Positions 6,814 through 14,234 of a stretch of DNA of 18,723 nt are shown here, in pieces. The notes below the pieces were generated by a model. That model saw only the letters and a list, made by a program, of their open reading frames with translations. It was not told the DNA's origin and ran no database searches. Location of the stretch: contig DIKL01000105.1 in the NCBI GenBank assembly GCA_002424545.1, positions 1 to 18,723 on the forward strand, written 5' to 3'. The stretch comes from Syntrophaceae bacterium UBA5619 (GTDB taxonomy: Bacteria > Desulfobacterota > Syntrophia > Syntrophales > UBA5619). Position 1 is the stretch's first letter. Each line of letters starts with the position of its first letter. The translations under genes were made by a program, and so were the position numbers.

Positions 6814-8442
6814 TTACATTTTTTCAATCTCCCGCCGACGCAGCTCCCCGCGGATGATCTTGCCGGTGCTCGTCATCGGAAGTTCTGCCACGAATTCGAC
6901 CTCTCGGGGATACTCGTGGGCAGCCAAGCGGGTCTTGACAAACTCCCGGATTTCCGCTGCAAGTCCTTCCGTGGCCGTGATGTCCGGCTTCACGACAACG
7001 AAAGCTTTGACCACCTCCGTTCTGACCGGATCGGGCTTGCCGATGACCGCGGCCATGGATACGGCCGGATGTTTGAGTAGGCAATCCTCGATCTCCGCGG
7101 GGCCGATCCGGTAGCCGGAAGAGGTGATAACGTCGTCTTTCCGGGCGACGTACCATAGATAACCATCCTCGTCCTTCTTTCCGAGGTCCCCCGTGAGGGA
7201 CCAATCGCCGACGAACTTGTCCCGCGTGGCCTGCGGATTCTGCCAGTAGTTGAGGAACATGACCGGGTCGGGGCGAAGAATCGCGATCTCGCCGACCGTC
7301 CCCGGCGGGACGATGTTCCCCTCGACATTCACCACCTCGACGCGGTGGCCGGGGATCGGTTTTCCCATCGAGCCGCGGCGGACGGGCATGATCTCGCAGC
7401 AGTTTCCGACGACAAGGTTGACCTCGGTCTGGCCATAGAATTCGTTGATTTCCAGATCCATCACCTGGCGGCCCCAGTCGAGAAGTTCCTCTCCCAGCGT
7501 TTCACCGCCGCAGCCGATCGTCCGCATCCGGTAGTCGTAGCGGCTTTTGGGATCCCGAACCTGGCGCATCATTTTGAGAGCGGTAGGCGGCATGAAAGCG
7601 TTGCGGATTCCGTATTTGGCGATAAAGTAAAAGGCCTGTTCGGGATCGAATTTTTTGGCGCGGTAGGCAACGACGGGAACGCCATGGTGCCAGCTCGGCA
7701 ACAGCACGTCGATCAGGCCGCCGATCCAGGCCCAGTCGGCGGGGGTCCAATAGACATCCTCCTTTTTCGGGAAGAAGTTGTGGAAGAATTCAACCCCCGG
7801 GACATGGCCGAGAACGACCCGGTGGGCGTGGAGGGCTCCTTTCGGAGGGCCGGTCGTTCCCGAAGTGTAGATGATCAGCGCGGGATCATCCGCTTTGGTC
7901 GGTACCGCTTCGAAGCGCGAGGATCCCTTTTCCAGCGCCTTCCAGAAATCGACGACGCCCGCCCCCGGTTTTCCCCGGGTGACGAAGATGATTTTCAGTT
8001 CGGGGAGACGGTCGCGTATCTGAAGGAGCTTCTCGACATTCGCCCCGTCGGTAATGATCGCCTTCGCGCCGCTGTTCATCAGACGATACTCGAGGGCGTC
8101 GGGACCGAAAAGGGTAAACAGCGGTATCGCGATCGCCCCCAGTTTGTAAACAGCGATATGGGTAATCGCCGTTTCGGGGCATTGCGGAAGCAGGATGCCG
8201 ACGCGATCGCCCCGGGCGATGCCGTTTGCCCGCAGCGCGTTCGCCAGGCGGTTGGAAAGATTCTTGATGTCCCAAAAAGTAAATTTTTCGGTCCGGCCGC
8301 CCTCGTCCTCGTAGATGAGGGCAAGCCGGTAGCGTTCGTCCGCCCATTTGTCGCAAACATCGATGCCGATGTTGTAAAATTCCGGAATCTGCCAGTGGAA
8401 ACCCTGGTAAACCTCATCGTAAGTGTTTCTCTTTTGCAGCAT
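6814..8442 (-). CDS. AMP-forming acyl-CoA synthetase (ACSM/acetyl-CoA synthetase-like)
   Basis: A 542-residue cytoplasmic enzyme of the acyl-adenylate-forming superfamily that activates a carboxylic acid with ATP and CoA. All core motifs are present: the P-loop YTSGTTGPPKG starting at 192, the YGQTE motif at 336-340, TGDL at 417-420, the hinge region KDDVITSSGYRIGPAEIE at about 435-452, and the catalytic Lys of the C-terminal domain in TSTGKIIRG (K528). Length and the WTPADWAWIGG segment fit short/medium-chain acyl-CoA ligases. Start ATG at 8442 with AGAGGAGG close upstream. It lies 40 nt after the CoA-transferase gene, so the operon holds two alternative ways of making a CoA thioester. Exact acid specificity cannot be read from the sequence. 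Confidence 0.92.
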   Translation of the reverse strand: MLQKRNTYDEVYQGFHWQIPEFYNIGIDVCDKWADERYRLALIYEDEGGRTEKFTFWDIKNLSNRLANALRANGIARGDRVGILLPQCPETAITHIAVYKLGAIAIPLFTLFGPDALEYRLMNSGAKAIITDGANVEKLLQIRDRLPELKIIFVTRGKPGAGVVDFWKALEKGSSRFEAVPTKADDPALIIYTSGTTGPPKGALHAHRVVLGHVPGVEFFHNFFPKKEDVYWTPADWAWIGGLIDVLLPSWHHGVPVVAYRAKKFDPEQAFYFIAKYGIRNAFMPPTALKMMRQVRDPKSRYDYRMRTIGCGGETLGEELLDWGRQVMDLEINEFYGQTEVNLVVGNCCEIMPVRRGSMGKPIPGHRVEVVNVEGNIVPPGTVGEIAILRPDPVMFLNYWQNPQATRDKFVGDWSLTGDLGKKDEDGYLWYVARKDDVITSSGYRIGPAEIEDCLLKHPAVSMAAVIGKPDPVRTEVVKAFVVVKPDITATEGLAAEIREFVKTRLAAHEYPREVEFVAELPMTSTGKIIRGELRRREIEKM

Positions 8443-8482
8443 AGGCCTCCTCTTTTTTGAAAAATGGAATCGAACGACGCGT

Positions 8483-10489
8483 TTACTGCTCCGTCAAGGC
8501 CTTCCTGGCTTTTTCCTGACTGTCGTAGATGTACGGGGCCAGACGTCGTATCTTCAGCTCGTCGCCGAGTTTCATCCGCAAAAAGGTGCTGGTGGTGTAA
8601 CGGGTCACGCCCCGGTAGTACTTCATGACGTGCTTGACCATGTCGGAGTAATCATCCACCAGCTCCGGCAGGATGTTGAAATTGTCGTAATTGACGATGG
8701 TATTGACCTTTTTCCCCAAAGGCGCCAGGATCTGTTCCACCTTTTTTTGGATGAGGCGGATGTCGCTGCGGGAGCGGATATAGAAATTTTCAAAATTGAC
8801 GAAGAACAGATTTTCCTCGGGATGATAGACCAGACGGTCATCCAGGGGCAGGTTCAGCAGATCTTCCTTGAGTCCCATCGGTTCGGCCAGGAAGATTCTC
8901 TCGTCCATCCGTTTGGTTTTTTTCGCGATGATCGGTTTGAAATCCATCTGATCCAGGATGTCCCGCTGCAGATCGATGCCGGGGGCGATTTCCATCAGCT
9001 TCACGCCCTTCTCGCAGAGGGTAAAGACGCATCTCTCCGTGATGTACATCACCGGCAGTTTCAGCGAGGCGGCATACGTTCCGCTGAAGGTTTTCTGCTG
9101 GACCCGGTTGACGAACTTTCTTTCGCGGCCCTCCCGGACAATCCGGAGGTTGCCGCCCTCGATGGCAATTTTCAATCCGCCCGCCGTGAAGGTTCCGACA
9201 AAGAGGATCCGCTTTGAATTCTGGCTGATGTTGATGAAACCGCCGGGTCCGACCAGTCGGGGCCCGTATTTGCTGACGTTGACGTTCCCTTCCCGATCCA
9301 CCTCTGCGGCCCCCAGGCAGGCGACATCCAGGCCGCCGCCGTCATAGAAGTCGAACTGGTAGCACTGATCGATCAGGCAATCCATGTTGGTTCCCGTGCC
9401 GAAGTTGAGGCCGCCGTTGGGGAGCCCGCCGATCACGCCGGGTTCCGTCGACAGTGTCAGGTATTCGATGATTCTTTCCTCATTGGCCACCCGGGCGACT
9501 CCTTCGGGTACGCCGATGCCGAGGTTGACGATGCTGTTGGCCTTCAATTCGAAGGCGGCCCGGCGTGCGATGATTTTGCGTTCGTCCATGGGCAGCGGTG
9601 GAATAGACAGCATGGGGATCTTGATCTCGCAACTCAGGGCGGGGTTGTAGGCCTCGGCAAAGGTCTGCCAGTGATTTTCGGAAGGGGCAACGACCACGCA
9701 ATCGACCAGGATCCCGGGGACCTTGACGTCTCTGGCGCGGAGGGTTCCCCGCTCGGCGATTCTTTCCACCTGGGCGATGACGAAACCGTTGGAATTCTTG
9801 GCGGCCATGGCCATGGAGAGGGCATCCAGCGTCAGCGCTTCCCTTTCCATCGTGATGTTGCCGTCCGCATCGGCGGTCGTCCCACGGATGATGGCCACAT
9901 TGATGGGAAAGGCCTTGTAAAAGAGGTATTCCTGCCCCTTGATCCGGATGACCTCGATCAGATCATCCCCCTTCTGCTTGGTCAGGTCGTTGATCTTTCC
10001 CCCTTCCACACGGGGATCCACAAAGGTTCCCATCCCTACGGTGCTGATCGTTCCCGGCCGATGGGCGGCGATGTCCCGAAAGAAGTGGGAGACCACCCCC
10101 TGCGGGAAGTTGTAGCCGAAGATCTTGTTTTCCCGGATGAGCTTCTGGAGCTTGGGGGCCAAGCCGATGTGTCCGCCGATGACCCGCCGGACCAACCCTT
10201 CATGACCCAAATGGTTCAGCCCCTTCTCCTTGCCGTCGCCCTGGCCGGCCGCATAGAGCAGGGTCAGGTTCTTTGGGCTGCCCGTTTTCAGGAAGTACGA
10301 CTCCAACCGGATGGCGATCTCCTCGGCAAAACCAGCGCCGACAAAGCCGCCGGATGCCACCGTGTCGCCGTCGCGGATGATGCGGACGGCCTCTTCCGCC
10401 GAGACCAGTTTTCCTTTTTTGACTTGCTGGGAGGGTAGTTGCGACAGGATGGGATGGGTCAGTTTTCGCTTCGGTTCAAAGACCTCCAT
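8483..10489 (-). CDS. Acyl-CoA:acetate/3-ketoacid CoA-transferase (YdiF/Pct-like) with C-terminal extension
   Basis: A 668-residue family I CoA-transferase in which the alpha and beta halves are fused. The alpha half holds DTVASGGFVGAGF near 42-54; the beta half begins about residue 304 and contains NLGIGVPEG (322-330) and the catalytic Glu E349 in TEPGVIGGLPNGG, followed by GTGTNMD and the VGPGGFINIS segment. Members such as E. coli YdiF and propionate CoA-transferase are about 520-530 residues; here about 140 further residues (roughly 530-668) follow, with an alternating strand/helix pattern, a conserved-looking VNYDNF segment at 599-604 and RYTTSTFLRMKLG at 630-642. It would move CoA between acyl-CoA and a free acid such as acetate or a 3-keto acid. 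ATG at 10489 with AGGAGG. It is flanked 34 nt upstream by a USP gene. Confidence 0.93.
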   Translation of the reverse strand: MEVFEPKRKLTHPILSQLPSQQVKKGKLVSAEEAVRIIRDGDTVASGGFVGAGFAEEIAIRLESYFLKTGSPKNLTLLYAAGQGDGKEKGLNHLGHEGLVRRVIGGHIGLAPKLQKLIRENKIFGYNFPQGVVSHFFRDIAAHRPGTISTVGMGTFVDPRVEGGKINDLTKQKGDDLIEVIRIKGQEYLFYKAFPINVAIIRGTTADADGNITMEREALTLDALSMAMAAKNSNGFVIAQVERIAERGTLRARDVKVPGILVDCVVVAPSENHWQTFAEAYNPALSCEIKIPMLSIPPLPMDERKIIARRAAFELKANSIVNLGIGVPEGVARVANEERIIEYLTLSTEPGVIGGLPNGGLNFGTGTNMDCLIDQCYQFDFYDGGGLDVACLGAAEVDREGNVNVSKYGPRLVGPGGFINISQNSKRILFVGTFTAGGLKIAIEGGNLRIVREGRERKFVNRVQQKTFSGTYAASLKLPVMYITERCVFTLCEKGVKLMEIAPGIDLQRDILDQMDFKPIIAKKTKRMDERIFLAEPMGLKEDLLNLPLDDRLVYHPEENLFFVNFENFYIRSRSDIRLIQKKVEQILAPLGKKVNTIVNYDNFNILPELVDDYSDMVKHVMKYYRGVTRYTTSTFLRMKLGDELKIRRLAPYIYDSQEKARKALTEQ

Positions 10490-10523
10490 GCCGTGCCTCC
10501 TGAAGAACGTCTTTTACAATCCG

Positions 10524-11039
10524 CTAAATTTCCCCCAGCGTGATGTCCGGATCCTCTTTCGAGATGGGAATGATGTAAACGGGAATATCGATCCGGTGGA
10601 GCACTTTTTCCGCCACGCTTCCCAGAAAGGAATGGCTGATGATTCCTTTGCCGTGGGTTCCCATGACGACGATGTCGCATTGCATGGTGGTGGTGATTTC
10701 CAGGATCTTTTCGGTCGGATCGCCGAAAACGACTTGAATCGATGCGACCCGTTTGAGCGTTTCCGGATCTCCCTTGAGTTCTCTCCGGGCAAAATCCCGC
10801 AGTCGCGCTTCGATTTTGTTGACCAGTTCCTCACTGGCTTCCTGATGAATTTCCGCCATTCGGGTCGGGCCGGTGTAGAAAAGAAGGTGGGCTTCCCAAA
10901 GGGGCCGGTTGTCTACCACGTGCAGGATATGGATCGACGCGTCATGCATTCGAGCCGAGTTCACAGCGTAGCGGAACGCATAGGCCGAGTTTTTGGACAG
11001 ATCTGTGGCATATAAAATCTTCCGGATCCTGGGTATCAT
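10524..11039 (-). CDS. Universal stress protein (UspA family), paralogue 2
   Basis: A 171-residue UspA-type protein, the paralogue of the one at 2990-3508: same opening (MIPRIRKILYATDLSKNSAY), same ATP-binding signature (GTHGKG...FLGS) and same DITLGEI terminus. The start at 11039 is chosen by alignment with the paralogue and because the predicted sigma-54 transcript starts near 11114; an in-frame ATG at 11099 would leave only about 15 nt of leader and lacks a good Shine-Dalgarno, although it cannot be excluded (191 residues). Ribosome-binding site at 11039 is modest (GGAAAA). It is the first gene after the sigma-54 promoter, 34 nt before the CoA-transferase gene, which suggests it is induced together with the pathway. 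Confidence 0.9.
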   Translation of the reverse strand: MIPRIRKILYATDLSKNSAYAFRYAVNSARMHDASIHILHVVDNRPLWEAHLLFYTGPTRMAEIHQEASEELVNKIEARLRDFARRELKGDPETLKRVASIQVVFGDPTEKILEITTTMQCDIVVMGTHGKGIISHSFLGSVAEKVLHRIDIPVYIIPISKEDPDITLGEI

Positions 11040-11124
11040 GACTTTTCCGTTGACCTGTTGAAAAAGCTTCCGCACCTTGTCTCCGCTTTCCGCATCCATA
11101 TCGATGATGCCTGCAAGGGATCAC

Positions 11125-11140
11125 AGCAAGAAGCGGGCCA
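11125..11140 (-). promoter_or_regulatory. Sigma-54 (RpoN) promoter, -24/-12
   Basis: The minus strand reads TGGCCCGCTTCTTGCT. Against the consensus TGGCACG-N4-TTGCW every position fits except one (C for A), with the required GG-N10-GC spacing. It lies in the gap between the sigma-54 activator gene and the first USP gene, pointing at the USP/CoA-transferase/TRAP operon. The expected transcription start is about 11114. Confidence 0.85.
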
Positions 11141-11192
11141 CGAGCCATTCATAAATGCAATATGATGAATTTGTTGTGAATAATATTTACGA

Positions 11193-11252
11193 TCGGTCAA
11201 CCGAGCGGAGAATCTACTTTAAAAGAGTCGATAAAAGGCTACACTCAACCGG
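11193..11252. promoter_or_regulatory. Candidate upstream activator sites for the sigma-54 activator
   Basis: A 12-bp dyad TCGGTCAACCGA (11193-11204) lies about 55-65 bp upstream of the -24 element, and its half TCAACCG recurs at 11245-11251, 48 bp further away. Position and spacing fit enhancer sites for a Fis-type HTH activator. That the adjacent regulator binds them is inference. Confidence 0.4.
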
Positions 11253-11334
11253 ATGATGTGCCTATAACAACGGCGATGGGAGCGGACATTCCGCGATAGG
11301 TAGACTAATGGCTACATGTAGAAAAAAAGATACT

Positions 11335-12771
11335 TTAGGCCTGTTTTAAAGAAATATTCAGTTTTTTCATCTTCTTGTAGAGGGATGTCCGGTGGATTCC
11401 CAGCAAGCGCGCCGCCTGGTTCTTGTTGAAGTTGGAAACGCGGATGGTTTGCAGCAGGGTTTCCCTTTCCATATCGTCCCGCAGCCTCTTGAGCATGGCT
11501 TTGTCCTGTTTCGACGATTCCCGACCCAGGTCCTGCATGAACAGAGGAAGATGCCGCACCTGCGTCTGGTCGCCGTCGAGCGTAAAGAGGATTCTCTCCA
11601 GGATGTTGGAGAGTTCCCGAACATTGCCGGGCCAGGAATAAGATTTAAAAATCTGCATCACGGCAGGAGAGAAACTGGCCATCTTGGTCCCGTGTTCGCG
11701 GCTGAGTTTCTTCATCAGGGACTCCGCAATCAGCGGGAAATCCTCCATCCGCTCCCGCAGGGGCAGGATCGAAATGGGAATCACGTTCAGTCGATAAAAA
11801 AGATCCTTTCTGAACCTGCCCCGTTCTACCAGATCTTCGAGACTCTCATGGGTGGCGGCAATCAGGCGGAAGTTGCTTTTGATCAGTCGATTGCCCCCGA
11901 GATGCTCGAATTCTTTTTCTTCCAGGATCCTCAGGAGTTTGGGCTGCATTTCCATGGGCAGATCGCCGATTTCATCCAGAAAAATCGATCCGCCGTGGGC
12001 CAGTTCAAATTTTCCGGCTTTTCCCTTATTGGAGGCCCCGGTAAAGGCCCCCGGTTCGTATCCGAACAATTCCGCTTCCAGAAGCTCCTTGGGAATCGCG
12101 GAGCAGTTGAGGCGGATGAACGGATAGAGACGCCGCTTGCTCGCATAATGGATGGCGTGGGCGAAAAGCTCTTTCCCCGTACCGCTCTCCCCCGTAATCA
12201 GAACCGGGGCGTCGATCTCCGCCGCCCGGGTGGCGAGTTGCTTGAGCTCCAGGATACTCCTGCTGTTGCCCACGATATGTTGGAGGGTATACTTCGACGA
12301 TCTCAGATCCGTCAGCTCCCTCTCATAGAATTCAACCTTGGATTCCAGCAGATTCAGCCGGCTGGAGAGGGTATGGACGTCGCGCACATCTTTGAACATC
12401 ACCTGCCCGAAGACGAAGAGCCCCTGTCCGTCGATCCGGATGGGGATGCGCTGGACGACCATCTCCTGTCCGCGGATGCTCTGGGCGTCATTGATTTCCG
12501 GGACCCCGGTTTCGGCGACGATATGCATTCGCGTGTTTTCGATCACCTCGGTGCAGTTCTTTCCCAGGACCTTTTCGGGTTGGATGCCGAGAAACTCCCC
12601 GTAGGTCTTGCTGAAAAAAATGATCCTGCCCCGCCGGTCGGTGATCATGATGCCGTTGCGGATCGAATCGAGAATGGTTTCGTAAAAGATGATCTTCTTC
12701 TGCAGATCCGCAATATGGGGTTCATCTATGGAACTTCTCTTGGTCGTTTCCGTTTTTCTCGCCTGTTGCAT
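11335..12771 (-). CDS. Sigma-54-dependent transcriptional activator (PAS - AAA+ - Fis HTH)
   Basis: A 478-residue enhancer-binding protein. An N-terminal PAS domain (about 28-130; ILDSIRNGIMITDRRGRI...) is followed by a short coiled-coil linker (about 135-160). The AAA+ domain holds Walker A GESGTGK (194-200), the sigma-54 contact loop GAFTGA (241-246), Walker B SIFLDE (262-267), the arginine-finger region RFRKDLFYRL and WPGNVRE (380-386). A Fis-type HTH ends the protein (about 433-472; NQAARLLGIHRTSLYKKMKKL). No phosphoreceiver domain is present, so a ligand or redox signal through PAS is likely. ATG at 12771 has GAGGAAAA upstream; the frame stays open a further 121 codons, but that part is the hydratase gene out of frame. 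It lies immediately upstream of the sigma-54 promoter that it probably controls. Confidence 0.95.
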   Translation of the reverse strand: MQQARKTETTKRSSIDEPHIADLQKKIIFYETILDSIRNGIMITDRRGRIIFFSKTYGEFLGIQPEKVLGKNCTEVIENTRMHIVAETGVPEINDAQSIRGQEMVVQRIPIRIDGQGLFVFGQVMFKDVRDVHTLSSRLNLLESKVEFYERELTDLRSSKYTLQHIVGNSRSILELKQLATRAAEIDAPVLITGESGTGKELFAHAIHYASKRRLYPFIRLNCSAIPKELLEAELFGYEPGAFTGASNKGKAGKFELAHGGSIFLDEIGDLPMEMQPKLLRILEEKEFEHLGGNRLIKSNFRLIAATHESLEDLVERGRFRKDLFYRLNVIPISILPLRERMEDFPLIAESLMKKLSREHGTKMASFSPAVMQIFKSYSWPGNVRELSNILERILFTLDGDQTQVRHLPLFMQDLGRESSKQDKAMLKRLRDDMERETLLQTIRVSNFNKNQAARLLGIHRTSLYKKMKKLNISLKQA

Positions 12772-12827
12772 GCTGTTTTCCTCTTTTCCGGGACGTCGAT
12801 GCAAGGTCCGGCAGGTATCTCGGGAAA

Positions 12828-13262
12828 TCAATTGGGTCTGATTTGGGCCTTCGGGGGGCTGACGACAGCCTCCCCGTCCAGCACCACGATCCCTTTCTGG
12901 TTCTTGCAGAGGGTTTTCAAGCGGATCCGGTTCTTTTCCGTATGGATTTCGATTACTTCCACGGACGCCGTGATGGTGTCGCCGATCCGTACGGGCGCGA
13001 GAAAGGAGAGTTCCTGGCGGAGGTAAATGGTCCCCGGTCCCGGAAAACGGGTGCCGAGTACGGTGGATATCAATCCTGCAACGAGCATGCCGTGAGCGAT
13101 GCGCGTCTTGAAGACGGTTTGGGATGCATGGCATTCGTCGATGTGGACGGGGTTGAAATCGCCCGTGATTCCCGCATAGAGATAGATATCCGTTTCCGAG
13201 ACGGTCTTGGCAAAAGAGGCCCCGTCCCCCACATTGATTTCCTGAATGGTTTTTCCGGTCAT
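12828..13262 (-). CDS. MaoC-like (R)-specific enoyl-CoA hydratase
   Basis: A 144-residue single hot-dog domain of the MaoC/PhaJ type. The catalytic hydratase-2 motif is visible as GDFNPVH with D35 and H40 five residues apart, as in PhaJ, and is followed by the family segment RIAHGMLVAGLIS. The enzyme would interconvert a trans-2-enoyl-CoA and an (R)-3-hydroxyacyl-CoA in the cytoplasm. Length is typical for the stand-alone form. Start ATG at 13262 with an AGAGGAAAGAG purine run upstream. It lies 29 nt after the Nudix gene and 56 nt before the activator gene, so the four genes from 15023 to 11335 are probably co-transcribed. Confidence 0.9.
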   Translation of the reverse strand: MTGKTIQEINVGDGASFAKTVSETDIYLYAGITGDFNPVHIDECHASQTVFKTRIAHGMLVAGLISTVLGTRFPGPGTIYLRQELSFLAPVRIGDTITASVEVIEIHTEKNRIRLKTLCKNQKGIVVLDGEAVVSPPKAQIRPN

Positions 13263-13291
13263 CTTCTCTTTCCTCTTTTCTGTTGCAATCC

Positions 13292-14164
13292 CTATACGGT
13301 GCGGCTTTTCCAGACGCCGCCTTCCATGACTATCCTCGTGCTCTCACCGGAACGGGGCGGTTGACGCAGGGCCGCAGGCCTGTACTCCGAATCGGTGGGA
13401 AGGCGGATGCCGAAACCATCCTTCGCCCGAAAGGCATCGGGGAGGATCGTCCGGATCGGCCGCGACCGGGCGGCGGCAATGAGCTGCGCGGCATTGGAAA
13501 AGGACAGCAATTCTTCCATCGTCTTGAGCGTGGGCGGCATCAGGACGATCTTCCCCGCCGCGTGTTCGGCAAGCGCGAAAGCGGGGCTCATCCAGCGGGA
13601 TTCGGTCAGCTCCATCCGGTCGTGGACGGGGACCTGCCCTTCCGGAAGCATCGCCAGGAAAAAACGGGTGTCGAACCGACGGGTTTCCATCTCCGGCGTG
13701 ATCCAGTGGGAATAGGGAACCAGCAGATCGGGTGCCAACTGGAGGTTTTCCCGTTCGACCAGCTCCCCCAGGGTCAGCCTTTTCTCATGGAGTTCCAGAC
13801 GGTAGGCGGAAACACGGACAGCCGTTTCGGGAGCGGACAGATCGACCGTCCCTCCGTGGACATTGCGCGCAAGGAGCACGCCCGCCTCCTCAAAGGTCTC
13901 CCGGATCGCGGTCATAAAGAGGGCCAGGGCGGTGGCATCCGGAAGATCCGCTTCCTGGAGGAGGCGCTTCGCATCGGGCGCGCGGAATCCGCCAACGCAG
14001 AGCGCAAGTTTCTGATCCGTATCGGCTTCATCCAGGCGGCCTCCGGGAAAAACAAAGGCCCCGCCCATGAAGGCCTGGTTCCGTCCGCGCCGCATCAGAA
14101 AGAGCTCGTAAGCTGCTTCCGGGCGGTCGCGGAGCAAAATGACCGTCGCCGCATTGCACGGCAA
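13292..14164 (-). CDS. Nudix hydrolase, NUDT19/NUDT7-like (putative CoA or acyl-CoA diphosphatase)
   Basis: About 290 residues. The Nudix signature is split by an insertion, as in the NUDT19-like branch: FPGGRLDEAD at 39-48, then RETFEEAGVLL at 88-98. Mammalian NUDT7/NUDT19 cleave CoA and CoA esters, which would suit the CoA-rich surroundings, but this substrate is inferred. The start is uncertain. I prefer TTG at 14164 because AAAGGAG lies 8 nt upstream and the fold begins at once (PCNAATVILLRD); an upstream TTG at 14245, overlapping the end of the SDR gene, would give 317 residues with an unremarkable 27-residue extension. The gene is sandwiched between the SDR and MaoC-like hydratase genes. 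Confidence 0.82.
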   Translation of the reverse strand: MPCNAATVILLRDRPEAAYELFLMRRGRNQAFMGGAFVFPGGRLDEADTDQKLALCVGGFRAPDAKRLLQEADLPDATALALFMTAIRETFEEAGVLLARNVHGGTVDLSAPETAVRVSAYRLELHEKRLTLGELVERENLQLAPDLLVPYSHWITPEMETRRFDTRFFLAMLPEGQVPVHDRMELTESRWMSPAFALAEHAAGKIVLMPPTLKTMEELLSFSNAAQLIAAARSRPIRTILPDAFRAKDGFGIRLPTDSEYRPAALRQPPRSGESTRIVMEGGVWKSRTV

Positions 14165-14234
14165 ATGATCCACTCCTTTGCGATCCCCGCTTTGCGTGTA
14201 AAAGCCATTCTTCCCCAACGGCTTTTCCCCACAG

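Noticed and set aside
7345..8460. 371-codon open frame on the plus strand
   Set aside because: Antisense to the acyl-CoA synthetase, which has every family motif.
9671..10438. 255-codon open frame on the plus strand
   Set aside because: Antisense to the CoA-transferase; no recognisable domain.
11392..13026. 544-codon open frame on the plus strand
   Set aside because: Antisense to the sigma-54 activator and hydratase, which have complete motifs; no start with a ribosome-binding site and no domain.
12772..13134. 121-codon N-terminal extension of the sigma-54 activator
   Set aside because: It overlaps the MaoC-like hydratase gene in another frame, is Arg/Pro-rich, and the ATG at 12771 has a good Shine-Dalgarno.
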